NCBI GenBank assembly: GCA_905221605.1
Contig: CAJNDS010000212.1
Span: forward strand, 2,501-66,500
Reading direction: 5' to 3'
DNA: 64,000 nt
Source: Symbiodinium natans
Lineage: Eukaryota; Sar; Dinophyceae; Suessiales; Symbiodiniaceae
Part shown: positions 45,961 through 57,484 of the stretch, piece by piece
Layout: each line of letters starts with the position of its first letter
Position numbering within the stretch: position 1 is the first letter of the stretch
Notes under the pieces: generated by a model
What the model saw: only the letters and a program-made list of their open reading frames with translations
The model's database searches: none
Told to the model about the DNA's origin: nothing
Translations under genes and position numbers: made by a program

Positions 45961-46389
45961 GGAACTTGATCATTCCCATCGCCAGTTGCTGGGCCGGCCA
46001 AGGATCTAAGCCGTGAGCCCCTTTAACAACGCGCTTCGCCTGCCAAGGCCCAAGGCAGCGGCAGAGAACAGGTAAACCTAAGGGTGTCAAATCTGTCCAT
46101 CTGTCAAGAAGAGGCCTTCGCGGGCTGAGCAAGCTGAGCATTCCAACTGTGGCGCGCCTGACATCCAAAGGATCATGTAGTATGTTGCTCTTTCGCCCGA
46201 ACCTCGCTGGAATAGCCCCGATTGGCAAGCTGCAATCGTCGAGACATAAGAAGCAATCTCCAGTTGACGCAGTAAGGACGACGATACGGGAATGCATGCT
46301 GGTGGCAATTGTTTTGCATGCGAACAGAGAACACGCTTTTTTCTTCAGTGGAAGAGCAAAGAAGGTAAGAAAGGGGCAGCAAGAGTGCT

Positions 46390-49300
46390 ACCCTAATCTG
46401 TCACCGAAGCACGCAAATGCCACGAACCCAACGTCACGGCCGCCTCGGCCAGGTTGTTCAATGCCTTCATCGCTTCTGAGGCTGCGGTCGCTGGATCCGT
46501 GGCGATCGCCTCTGTTGAAAAATATCCTAGATGTACTTTCCAAGCAAAAAGCACCCAACCTGAACGAGCCAGACGCATCAAGAGGTGTCAGCAGTAAGAT
46601 GAAGCAGAAGCAAGATGGGCTTTTGTAACATGAGATGCCTGCCTGCCGTGCTACCATTGTGGTCAAGGGTACATGGAGAAGAGGATGCAGGCCTCAGCAC
46701 CAGACTCATGGCCCGGTCGTGCACGCTACGAATTTGTGCGAACATGTTGAAGGCCCACAATGGCCCACACACATCTGGCTGGTCCACTCCTTTGATGCGA
46801 AGACCTGCCAATCAAAAAAACAGGCTGCCTTTTTGTTTCGGGTGTGAGGCGCGCTCTTGTTGTTTGCATGAGCATACCAGTTTTTTCTTGGGTGCAGGCC
46901 CGGGCAAGCTCACTGCCAGAATGCAGGGGTGCTGTGGTTTTGCTGCAGGATAGAGGACACGTTTCGCACGCTACAGGTGCAGGGAGTGGGCATGCTTTTT
47001 GCTCTGGGTGCGGGATGGTGCTGGGGGCGCGAGGGCGCAAAAGTGCTCGGGGCCTCTTCGTTTTGCTGCGCACACGGGTCAGGCCGCCCCCAAAAAGTAC
47101 CAACAGCCCACAGCTAAGGAGCTCCTACAACAGTAACGTTTCGAAGGGTAGAACTTCATCCCTCATTCCAAACTCATTCCCCTCTGAGCTCGCCGAAGCA
47201 TGTGCGGACATGTGAGGGACTCTCACAAATACGGCAAAAACACGGTCCGAACCTGGCCTTGTACAAGTGCGACTCATGGGGAAATCGCGTGGGGATGCCA
47301 GCAGCCTGATCTGAGCTCCACCAGCATGTGGGGAGGCATGCCCTGGGGGCAAAAGCATCCAAAGCCTCCATCTGGACCATCATGTCCAGCTGCTTGTCTT
47401 TCTGGACGTATGCAGGAGTTTCGTGCCCGTCCTTTGTGAAAGAACACATAGAACACCCCTGTCACAGCTCCAGGACAGCAACCGGCAACAATGATTTTTA
47501 CAGTCCTGGAAGGCAATCGGCCACATAAAGTACAGCGCTCCAACGTGCTCTCCTTGGAGTGGACGGTTTGAGCGTTTGAGCCATTCTGCAAATCGTCTCA
47601 CATGTCTGCATATGCCAGCGGCCTCGCAGGAGGGTCTTCACAAGCGGAGCGCAGACTTTCGACAACTCCTGCCAGACGATGCGCGTGTTGAAACGTCTCA
47701 TAGCTTTGCGACTATTGCCGAGAACGTATGTTTGTAGCGGTCCTCCGAGTTCTGGAAGAAGACCGATATTATCTCGTAATTGGGCCCCAAAGCCCGGAAA
47801 ACGCTGTCCTTCCCACATGGCAAGTGCATGCAGACGTGCGCAAAACACAACAAATGCAGCACCTCATGTATATAATGCGACGTGTCGGTATCACATGGAG
47901 TGGCCGGAGATGCTTCGAGGACCAGTGTATCCAATTGCGCCGTCTGTAAGCACATCTGCGTCGAAGAACAAGGGCCCACATCCAGCAGACCGAATTTTTT
48001 TTTCACGTCAGCTGACCTGTCGACCTTTGATCCACATGTACCAGGGGTTGCGGATAAACGCGAAGCTGTCCAGATTCTTCATGGTCTCAGGTTTTCGCTC
48101 CTACTTTTTCATCGGATGCTTCAAGGTGCTTCGAGTGGTTTTCTACAGAAGAGAGCTCTCGCGATCACGATTGCAACATATTGTAGCTTCCTTAGGTCCT
48201 TCGAACAGAACTTCAGGAACCAATCCTCGGCTTTCTCTCTCGCCTTCTCGCCTCAAACCGCTGATCTGTTTCAACGCCTTCCTCATTGATTCGCAGTATT
48301 ATTCTTTAGTGAATTTGGCACTGCACTTGGCACTTTCCCCTGCTTGGCCTTGGCCTGTGAGTCTTTGAATGCACGGAGAAATTCAGCTTGTTAGCATTGG
48401 TCTTATCCCAGCACTCCGGCACTTCTCAAGGGTAAGCGCCATAAGCTAGTAGAAGATCACGCGCCGCAAAGAAGCTGCATTGTTCACAGTACGCTGATGC
48501 TGACTACTTGGGAAGTCTGTAATGGCGATGTGTTTCCCATGCACGTTGTCTTAATGGAAAGGCTGACGGAGATGCATAGTGAAGGAAACATCTTCGTCTC
48601 CTGCACTTTTCTGTAGGGTGATATGCGAGGTTTGGGCTCACATTATGCCTTGGTTACTGGTGCTTTTGGAGCCTCAGTGCAGGGACGCATGGATGCACTT
48701 ATGATGCCTGCCCCAGTCCAAGTCTTAGTTGCAGAAATTGAATGATGTACATGGCATTGCACGCAACAAACGTGTGCAAAACAGCAAGGGCGTGCCTCCC
48801 AACTGTTTATGTAGTTGTCCGATGGTGTGGATCCAATTTGTCCCCAGCCGCCAGCACCCTGCCGGCATTGGGATGTTTGATAACACCGAGCAGAATCTGA
48901 AAACGTCCAAAGGGTCTCTCACTGGCCTCAGTGACTGGGTTCACTGGTTGCTGTCCGCCCCAGCGAATGTGTAACCTCGACTTTATGACTTTAGGAGGCT
49001 TGATGAAGCTTTGAGGAAGCATTCAACAGACTGCCAGCACTGAATGCCCAGCAGAGAGAGTTTCGGCTGCTGCTGTGCCTTGGTACACGTACAACAGGAC
49101 TTTGCTGCGACGTACAAAGCGTGTTGAGACGCAGCCATGAGCCTCCGAAGGCTTCCCCCGCTGGCGTATCCTGGGCTAATTTCACGTGGCAGCTCAAAAG
49201 CCCCACACGCCTTGCACTGCGAGTGCAGCTTGGGATCTGTTCGGGCATCACTCTCTGCGTCACCATGCTAGGATTCTTCACCTCGTCCATGCGAGCCCAG

Positions 49301-49700
49301 GCAAGCACAAAAGTGTCGTAAGTTGATGGCAGTTGCCGCGGATGTCTGTGTGTCGAAGTGAGTTGAAGGGAGCATCATGCTGAGAATGCGACATCCAGGC
49401 GGTGGCCCCTCCACAAAAACCAAGCAAACTCAAAGTTTACAGCGCTCCCACGCGTGTGTAGGTGAATCGAGCTACAGCTTGGTCTTAAAGAAACAACACG
49501 GCCGAAGGCCATCTCTTCAACCGGTCCCGCCATGGAAGACAACTGAAGGTTCATTATGCCGCCTTCTGTTGTACCATGTGGGATGTGTCCACCGGATCTG
49601 GACCCACGTGTTGTAATCCTGACAGAGCCATTGCAGAATTCGCAGATCAAGGCCACAAGCTCTCTTCACGAAGAGGGGGTACTCGTCCCGTCTCCTGGGG
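46390..49700 (-). other. Minus-strand coding-like blocks, gene structure unresolved
   Basis: Possible exons: 49,517-49,693 (contains DLRILQWLCQDYNTWVQ), 48,830-48,990, 47,705-47,930 (contains ALGPNYEIISVFFQNSEDRY), 47,570-47,690, 47,341-47,423 (DGHETPAYVQKDKQLDMM, between AAAG and a GGCATG site), 46,735-46,800 and 46,470-46,560. At about 47,700 two good-looking frames overlap with a one-base shift. Nothing is recognised. These could be part of one gene with 45,560-45,960. Confidence 0.25.
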
Positions 49701-49929
49701 GTTGTAGTACTGTGCATCCCAGTGCTCATTCACCACAGCCGTAGTCCACGCGTCCGTCCTGACCATTCTGAGACACACGATGCTGCGATTACTTCTCACT
49801 TACCATACGTTTTCTTCTTGTGCAAAGGAGTGCACGGTGCCCAGTCTTTCCAATGCTCGGATGCAGGAGGCCCGAGGAGCCAGTCTGTGCCATGAAGTAG
49901 CCATTTGGGTCCTGGTCAAACTTCTATGA

Positions 49930-52790
49930 TGCTCTTATGCTCCCGATTAAGCTCCCCGCATATGCCGGGAAACTACTCTTCAAATCTCTTCGATCTGGAA
50001 TGCAACTCCCCGGAGCGCGCCTGGCAATAGCGATGAAAGACGTCCACAGGCTCACCAGCTGTAAGATACGCGACAGTCACGGGCAGTACCTCCTTTTCCT
50101 TAGATTCAACACTATTCGTAGAGCTTCAGCTACAGTATGCAAAGGGTCAGCCGAAGGCCGAAGCACCAGAATCCATAGGCTCTCGCGGCAGCAGCGACTA
50201 AGATCCACAGCTACGACGAAGAAGCTGTAAGGCTCTGCATCCCAATGCATCCCAGCATCACTGTGACCGCTCTTGCCATTTGCACCTGCGACGACAGGCG
50301 TGCGTCACTGCGGCACATACCAAGCAGTATGACTGCAACATGTTCGGAGCCTTTGGACCACTTGCCTTTGGAGCCCTTGTGTCCTTGCATCTCGCTGAGC
50401 TGAGCCAACCATGCCCAAGCCATGCCCAAGCAAACACGCGTCCTTGTGCATATGGACCGGACTGATAACCTGCCCAAGCCATGGCTCAAATAGGGCACAT
50501 GGCGATGGTCACTTTTCTTGAGAAGCTTGCATTTTGTCATGGAAGTAGCTGGGACGATGTACTGTGCAATGCAACTTTATGAAAAAGCAAATTGTCGTAC
50601 CTGATGCTTGCTGTGCTTTGAATGTTTGTGGGTACTATGCCCGTGCAGCTTCGAAACAGAGGCACGGAGCTATGTAACCACATCACTGGCAAAGCACGGC
50701 TCAAACGAACCATAGCGAAAACCGGACCAGCTATGGCGAAGCTGCCCCTTCAAAGAAGCAACATCGTAGTTGTACTCATGCTCTGGCAACAACGACCACA
50801 GTAAGACGTCCTAAGCGTAGGATACCTGAACGTCACCGAGGTGATTCACCAGGGTCTCTGACCACAAACTGAAGACCTGCTTCCGGCACTGGGCATGCGC
50901 TACAAGCCGTTTCGCGGTACTGCGCACACGCTGGACATCATCCAGCAGTGACAGAGCTGCACAGCTCTCAGATCGACGAATTTGCACAGCGTGCCTGCAC
51001 AATGCTCACCCGCGACAACTGTACAATTGCAGTCTCGGGCTCTGGCAGAAACTTGTCAAAGATCTTCCACAGGCTGTTCAAATGTACAGTGGTTGAAAAG
51101 AAGTCTATTTCTTTCAGCCCAGCAATCAGATTTCGAGTGCCATCTGCCAGATTTGTAGCATCTACAAAAAGATCCGTGCAGCAGAGCCATCTTCTCCAAA
51201 TACCCAGGCAACATCCCAGTGTCCTTAGCAGGTTGACATACGAAGCCTCATGTGAGCCAGCCCTCCCTCCAGCAAGGCGCAAAAAAGTAAACTATGGTAA
51301 AACTCGGACCAGCCATGCGGTCTTGCACAAGCAAGCATCTTCCGGAATTGGCAGCCCCACTGATTTGGGATATGTCGCGCAGTTGAAGCACGACTCGCCC
51401 CAGGTTGAAGTGCATGCAGAGTATGCTGTGCCGCGATATTTGAGGGGTGCCTCTGGCGGAAATGCGTAAGACTTGTTCACGTCCATCATATCTTTCCTTA
51501 CGGAAGATAGTCCACAGTCCTTTTCGCTGCAAGCAGCTTTGATGTCCCAAAACACGAAGATCACACCAAAGGGCGAGTATGTAGCATCCTCAAAGTCTGG
51601 AAAGTCGTTGCTGACCTAAGCGCATCCCGTGAAGCTTCTCAATGATTCTGACAATTCTCAACTTCTCATCCCAACTTTTACAACACTCCCAGCATGTGAG
51701 TTCAGGGCTCAAAGCTTCGGGTGGATCACACTTGAAGTAGCGGCAATCCAGAGAAGACTATTTGAACGAACCTAGATCAAACGTGAACACTTGGGAAGAG
51801 CCCTGTGTACAATAGATCGGAATCGCCTTTCTTGCCTTCGCACGTTTGGCTTCTCAGAAACATCTTGATCTTAACAGCCGGTTATGTCACTCTCTTCCTT
51901 CTGTCGGCCTTCCTCCAGAACTCGCTTTGGAGTAACCTTGACAAACAACTTAACTGCTGCAGAAAACTCATTGAAAAACCTTGCCAGAACACTTTGCCAG
52001 GAAAGCTGTTGCCATCCAGAAGGGTCGAAACCAGCGTGTGCATGTCGTTTCGCAACACTGTGTCGGGCGTGAAGCCGAACACCGTGTCCTGCAGTCTTTC
52101 ACATGCCAAGACTACTCACATGCCGAGAAAGACTCACAACCTCTGAGCCGGATCAGTTGTCCTGCGGCGCGTTCCTGAAGCGCACCCCAACGTGGCCAGT
52201 CCATCGCATGTGAGGAGCAGACTCGTTGTAGTTCGTCTGGTCACCAGGGAAGCCCACCAGTTGAACCTCCGAGGCCAAGGAAGGCAGCTCGAGGGCACCT
52301 GCCCAAAGCCGCAGCCCCTTCAAAGAAGGGAATTGCTTGCATTTCTTTGAGCCCTCAACCTCCCTGGCCTCCTTTGATCGCAGCGCAGGCTACAAAAGCC
52401 ACAAGATGTAGGGCGTGCATGTTCTCAAGTTCTCAAGACTGTGTGTTCGGATTCGTTTGGGTTATCAGCGGCGTCTGTGGAGAGGGTATTGATACACCTA
52501 ATGCCAATGGCTGGATTGCAATCTGCACAACTTGATGCTTGACACTGAAAGACGGCTCGAGCCAGCTGCGTGCACATCTTCTTGGTTATTGCAGTATGAG
52601 CGTGCTTCGCCAAAATGTTCTCCCTTGCCATTAGCGATGAATAGCCATCGTAGAAACGCGCTGTCGCCGGATCCAGGACTTCTGTCAGTGGCACGGAAAG
52701 ACTCCAGTGGCACAAGCATCTTCTTTTACCCGCGCGATGAGAACAAGGCGTGCTCAGCTTGGCTGGAGCATATGCCTGGTGCACGAGATG
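49930..52790 (-). CDS. Multi-exon gene, function unknown
   Basis: A chain of minus-strand exons with consistent phases: 52,317-52,162 (52 codons; contains EVQLVGFPGDQTNYNESAPH), a 73-nt GA-AG intron with GCAGGACA at both ends, 52,088-51,937, then 51,615-51,310 (102 codons; contains SPFGVIFVFWDIKAACSEKD), a 63-nt GT-AG intron, 51,246-51,010 (79 codons), a 43-nt GTGAGC-AG intron, 50,966-50,826 (47 codons), a 45-nt intron and 50,780 onward (HEYNYDVASLKGQLRHSW). Phase from 51,937 to 51,615 does not close, so an exon is missing or misread there (a Cys-rich stretch, DCRYFKCDPPEALSPE, lies at about 51,745). Termini are not fixed. I do not recognise the protein; it has several Cys pairs. It lies directly downstream of CHMP3, same strand. 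Confidence 0.5.
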
Positions 52791-52803
52791 CTAAAGATCC
52801 CCC

Positions 52804-52843
52804 TCAAGACTCCTCAAGACTCCTCAAGACTCCTCAAGACTCA
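52804..52843 (+). repeat. CTCAAGACTC decamer x4
   Basis: Four tandem CTCAAGACTC units between the candidate gene and the CHMP3 stop codon. Confidence 0.9.
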
Positions 52844-52962
52844 TCCCGCATAACCCGCAGCCGCAGCCGCCGCTCGCTGCGGCCTTAGAACCGGCCGCTG
52901 TTGCCAGCCCAGGCCGCACGAAGCACATGCAGCCACGCCTTCAACAACCTTGTTGCCCACAA

Positions 52963-55599
52963 TTATACTTGGGTGTCTGGCACGGCCGAGCTCGCAGAAG
53001 CTTCAGGCGCGGCCACTGCCTACAGGATGTGATGATGTTCAGCTATGCTGAACACTGCTGAAAATAGAACTCGTAGTTGTGTGGGACGTGGAAGTCCTGC
53101 GGCTTCGAGATTGCCATACGGATGGAGGCGTCTACAGCCAGATCATCCTGTGCAAACAGGGCATCAGGTCAGCTCGTGATAGAACAGAAGATAAGCGAAG
53201 AGAAGAAGCATTTACTGGCTCCCAGTCCAGCACTTTGTCCACCTCTGCTTCCGCCTCCAAGCCATCTCTGCTCTTCGGATCTTGCGTTACAAAGGGTCCA
53301 GGCAAGGAAGCGACGCAACAAGCGGCCTCAACCTCGAGATCCGGTCCATCCTGACATGCTCACGTCATTCTGTGCGATCCACTGATCCACTCAGCAAGCC
53401 TAAAAAGTCGACTGCATCTCAAGCACTGCAGCGAAGTAGTTTTGCCCGCACTCAGGGGCCGAGGACGCGGCCATTTCCTCCATGCCTTCGTCAATCAACT
53501 CTTCGATGAGACCTGACCAAGGCGTTGGGGGGCCAAGCCCGGTAGAAGCAACAAGTACAAGAACAAGAAATGAACCTTCCAGGTAACAGGAAACCATCAG
53601 AACATTCTTTCTGTACCGGCTCGCTCAGACGAGGGTTTGAGTCAGGCCCCGGCCAGGCACATGACTTCTTCGCCGTTGCGGAGGGGGGGGGGTACGAAAA
53701 AAGTTTGGAGCTCGGCGGGGAGCGAAATAAGGAATCACTACCGCAGTTAAGCAACAACGGCGCGCATTGATCAACTTTCGGGCTTATAACGCGCTTTGCT
53801 GGGCACCTCGTCCCCCTTGTCCTATCTCTTCCGTGGCTTGTCACCCCGCACTCACCTGATGAGAATCGTACTGCGATGCGGACGCGTTCTGAAATCAACT
53901 CGCATGCCAGTAGGTCAGACGAGCTTTGACTCAGCAGTAGTTGGCCCGACCCTGGCCCCCCCGCCCGCTCCCCCCCTCCCGGCAGTCGTGCCGACCCTCG
54001 CCCCTCCCCCCCCCCCAAAAAAAGAAAACTGAAACCAATGATCGCTGTGTAGGAATGAAGGGCGAATGACAGCATGCATGTCATGTCAAAAATGATTTCT
54101 GTAAGCGACTCTACGAAATTCTAGGCTTGCTTCCCACCTTTTGTCTCAGCTTCGCTGGGTGCGAGACTCAGATTCAAACTTATTGAAACAAGAGAACCAT
54201 CCCGTAGTGATTTCTGGTGCAACAACTCGGTAGTCTTGAACCGTGCCTGTGTGATTTCCTGGCTTGCACATGGCTTGCCCTGAGCACTGAACACAACGGC
54301 AAGGAGCAATTGCCTGCGCGCATCATCTCCCTTCTCATGGATGTGATCGATTCCTCAAGCTGCATCTGGCGGAACACATCACAAGGGTGGACCTGAATAC
54401 AATGAGGCCTCCATTTCAGGAATCTTGACCAGAGAGTTCATTTGCTTCATGACCTGTCTGCGACATTTGCTGTGCTTCATCCGCTTGTGTCTTGTGGAGC
54501 CCAAGCCTCTGCGGACTTGCTCATGGAGTCAGAGAGCCGCATTGTTGCGGCAGTTGTTTCCAGTTCTGCCACTGCCTTAAATAGCATCAACTGCAGCATC
54601 AACTCACTGATCCAGAAGAAATGGAGGCGCGGGCATGCACGACAAGTGCAATATAAGCGCACTTCAGTTCAAATGGACTGTGTGGCATGTCATTCTCTGC
54701 AATAGAAAACTGCGACTGGGTTCCCTGCAGACTGCATAATTGATCTAGACGTGTAAAGGCGGTCCTGTCATTAGGATCGCTGAGTGGACAGATCCAGCAA
54801 CAAATGCCTTCTGAGTGTCGTGGCCTTTGCTTTGTTCGATCGAACGAGGGACTTGGCCAGCATCTGAATGCTCTTGGGGTCACCCCCCTGTTTTGCCATG
54901 GTCTGGCAGCGAGCTCGTCTTCATCATCACTCACCGCCCAAAACTGCATGGGCCTTCTGACATCTTGAAACACACTGTCAGGATCTGCCAATGTACTGCA
55001 ATCTTTCGCCTGGATGTCTTTCCGAATCTTGTCTTCCTCTTGCTCGATCTTCCTGTCTGATCTAAGAATCTAAGAATCTAAGAAGCTCAATGAAGTTCTC
55101 CAACGTGCGGACTGGCGGACCCGCCCCGTTCCCAGAAGCGGTGTCCTGATGCTTCTGTCCAAGCCTCGAGCTTCGGAACGCAGATTCCTTTGCCATTGGC
55201 GAACCATTTCTTTAGCCGACTCCTGCAAGCGCCAGGGCGAGAAACAGGGGGCATTCTTAAACCCCGACAGGGTGCCTCGAAACCCAAAGTACCAAACAAG
55301 CCACACAGGCGAACAACTCCGCTGCACGATGTTGCGCCGAGTTTACTGCCCCAAGCTTGTGGGAAGTGCTTCGGGGACCCGAAAATTCCGCCGGTTTGGA
55401 GCAATGCAAAGGTCTTATCTGTAAAGTGTCTAATGCTTCCAGCTTCCATTGAGAGGCTGCCCAGCGCAAAGAAGAAGACGCCCGAAGGGAAACAGATCCC
55501 GACCGCGGCTAGTATTATTCTCTCGGCGAAAGCTGCAGAAGCTGCGCCTGCTGGGCTTCCTGTGTGTGGCCCTTGCCAAACAAGTTGATTCCCAGCGGC
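52963..55599 (-). CDS. CHMP3: ESCRT-III subunit CHMP3/VPS24
   Basis: Vps24/CHMP3 polymerises with Snf7 and Vps2 on endosomes for membrane scission and recruits Vps4. Exons: 55,599-55,570 (MPLGINLFGK), 55,222-55,146 (KEMVRQWQRNLRSEARGLD), 55,052-55,010 (KIEQEEDKIRKDIQ), 54,902-54,808 (MLAKSLVRSNKA), 54,606-54,507, 54,453-54,409 (VMKQMNSLVKIPEME), 54,365-54,314 (SMRREMMRAG), 53,512-53,427 (LIEELIDEGMEEM), 53,350-53,216 (EAEAEVDKVL), 53,147-53,058 and 53,019-52,963, ending AVPDTQV-stop. Phases agree across the core. The basic N-terminal LFGK, the helix 1-2 charge pattern and the SLVKIPE motif identify CHMP3 rather than CHMP2. Introns 2-7 start with GA, GC, GC, GC, GC and GC. The intron 1 donor and the last two junctions are unclear, and the C-terminus (total ~269 codons against ~220 in animals) may include intronic sequence. 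Missing a recognisable MIM. Confidence 0.88.
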
Positions 55600-55601
55600 A
55601 T

Positions 55602-55640
55602 GGCTTCAGAAGGAAAAACAAAAAAAGCAAAAGCAGCGTC
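55602..55640 (-). promoter_or_regulatory. Likely spliced-leader trans-splice acceptor before CHMP3
   Basis: On the minus strand a T-rich tract (TTTTTCCTTC) ends in TGAAG two bases before the CHMP3 ATG. Dinoflagellate mRNAs receive a 22-nt spliced leader at such AG sites. Placement is inferred from position and composition only. Confidence 0.45.
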
Positions 55641-56645
55641 GCGTGGAACAGCCTGAAACTATAAAGCTGGAGTGGCTGTCGGGACTGTAGGGCAATGCTG
55701 CCATGATTGCCAAATGTTCATACAGCTTGAGCATCGGCTGACTGCATTGAAACAGGGCTTCGTGCTTACCACGGCTTACCCTGCAACTTGTACTTGCTAC
55801 AGCGCTTTTCGTTCTTGCTGAGTTTTTGCTAAACCGATGCGAGACAGTAATTAGTCGGAATGCTTGCCAAGCGGCTGCATTGACGTGCGGCTGGCTGAGA
55901 GTCAAGCACTCCCACCGTCCACTAAAAGAAACCTACAACAAAAACCAAGCAGCATGGTCTTTGAAAGACTTGCTGCGCAGCGGGTCTTTGAAAGACTTGC
56001 TGTGCAAAAGGGTCAGGTGTCCTGTTGATGCGGTTGACTTGTGAGCGTTTATGCTTCGTAACGCTGTAGTGCATGTTGAATCACCGCATGTCGTCCATCC
56101 ACAGGAAGCCATGGGTTAGGCTCGGCTGCGATTCAGGATTCGATGAACACCTGACACACAACTCTTCCTTTCACAATCTGGTCCCACCTCCACACCATTG
56201 TCCCCAAGGCAGCGGCGTGAGTACAGAAACGTCGGCGACAGAAGGATGTAGTGCCTGGGAAAAAAGGTACACAGAATGTCTTCTTTAGTACTAAGCGGCA
56301 ACGCAGACCGATTCCAGAAGTGTCGTGAGCTGTCCAGTCCACACTGCGCAGGGCCCCGTACCCGAGAGGCCCAAGGAAGGTCGTGAACACGAGGCAGAGC
56401 AGCAACTGCAAAGGCGCAACTCGAACAAAGATGGCAAGAAACACACACCGATAGATCGACAAACGGACAGAGACACGGACGCAGACACAGACGCACGCAT
56501 GGACTCTGCAAGGCGACAGTCCAACAAACTGTCTGCAGCCAATCTTGAGCTCTTTCCCGACAAACGAGCCAGGCTGACAATGACCGCCACTACCAGAAGC
56601 CCGGTCTGATCCTGGGCAACGTGACTTCCAAGACATGCTGTGAAT

Positions 56646-56704
56646 ACACACACACACACACACAGAGACACAGACACGGAGACACACAGACACACAGACA
56701 CACA

Positions 56705-56739
<35 letters not shown>

Positions 56740-56740
56740 G
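56646..56740 (+). repeat. (CA)n / ACAGAC microsatellite
   Basis: Two (CA)n runs flanking ACAGAGACACAGACACGGAG-type sequence. Frames read across it are artefacts. Confidence 0.93.
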
Positions 56741-56894
56741 AGCACAAACACAAGAGCACAAACATTCTTTCACAGAGGGCCAATCCCAGGCAAGTCCATC
56801 GCAGATGCTCATGGTCAGCACAGCTACCTCAGAATTCTCCCAGACGATGCCAAAAGATGAGCCCTCAAAAACAAGCAGCATCGCTCCGTTGCCT

Positions 56895-56948
56895 GGCGAC
56901 TCTGGCGACTCTGGCGACTCTGGCGACTCTGGCGACTCTGGCGACTCT
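56895..56948 (+). repeat. GGCGACTCT nonamer x6
   Basis: Six perfect nine-base units. In frame it would encode Gly-Asp-Ser repeats on plus, or the Arg-Val-Ala/Gln-Ser-Arg series on minus, but it is not in a supported exon. Confidence 0.93.
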
Positions 56949-57377
56949 GCCACTGAGGCCGTGGCGTGATCTCGGAAGTAGAAGTGGAAGACGTACGCGC
57001 CCAACGTAGTGTTCCCCCACCTGAGTGTTCAGCGTCTTGGCATAATACCACAAGTGCCATGTCACAATGCAGGTTGCCCCAGCAACCTTGTGTGGACTGT
57101 ACGTGCCGAGCAGACCACCAGGCAAGGTCGAAGGGCACGTAAGTCATTCCCAGCCTCGTTCTAAGAAAAAAGCGCATGCTGCAACAGCACGTCACTTCAA
57201 TAAGCATTAGAACAGGCTCAGCAAAACACAATTAGCCGCACTTAGCAGTGAGAGCATCTAGAAACTCTCTCACAAAAAGCAGGGCCCCCCAAGAGGCCCT
57301 GACACGAACAGGGTTGGCTGAATGATGTCAACGCCGATCTCGAGCCAAGCCCAGGCCTCGAAAGAGGACAGAAGAAA

Positions 57378-57484
57378 CTGAGAGAGCGAGAGAGAAAGAG
57401 AGAGCGAGAGAGCAAGAGAGAGAGAGAGAGAGCGAGAGAGAGCGAGAGAGAGAGAGAGAGAGAGAGAGAAAAAAAAAAAAAAAA
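57378..57484 (+). repeat. (GA)n microsatellite with A-tract
   Basis: GAGAGAGCGAGAGA-type purine tract of about 90 bases ending in about 18 A. Complementary Leu/Ser-rich frames are artefacts. Confidence 0.93.

Noticed and set aside
53400-53597. Possible signal peptide (SFLVLVLVASTGLG) at the start of a 65-codon frame
   Set aside because: It is the pyrimidine tract of the intron before the CHMP3 exon at 53,512; the GGT codon split across that intron closes in phase with MMRA.
54599-54991. 130-codon minus-strand frame inside the CHMP3 region that reads like a protein
   Set aside because: Homology places the real exon (AKQGGDPKSIQMLAKSLVRS) in another frame at 54,902-54,808; the long frame is mostly intron read-through. 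It shows that open frames alone are poor evidence here.
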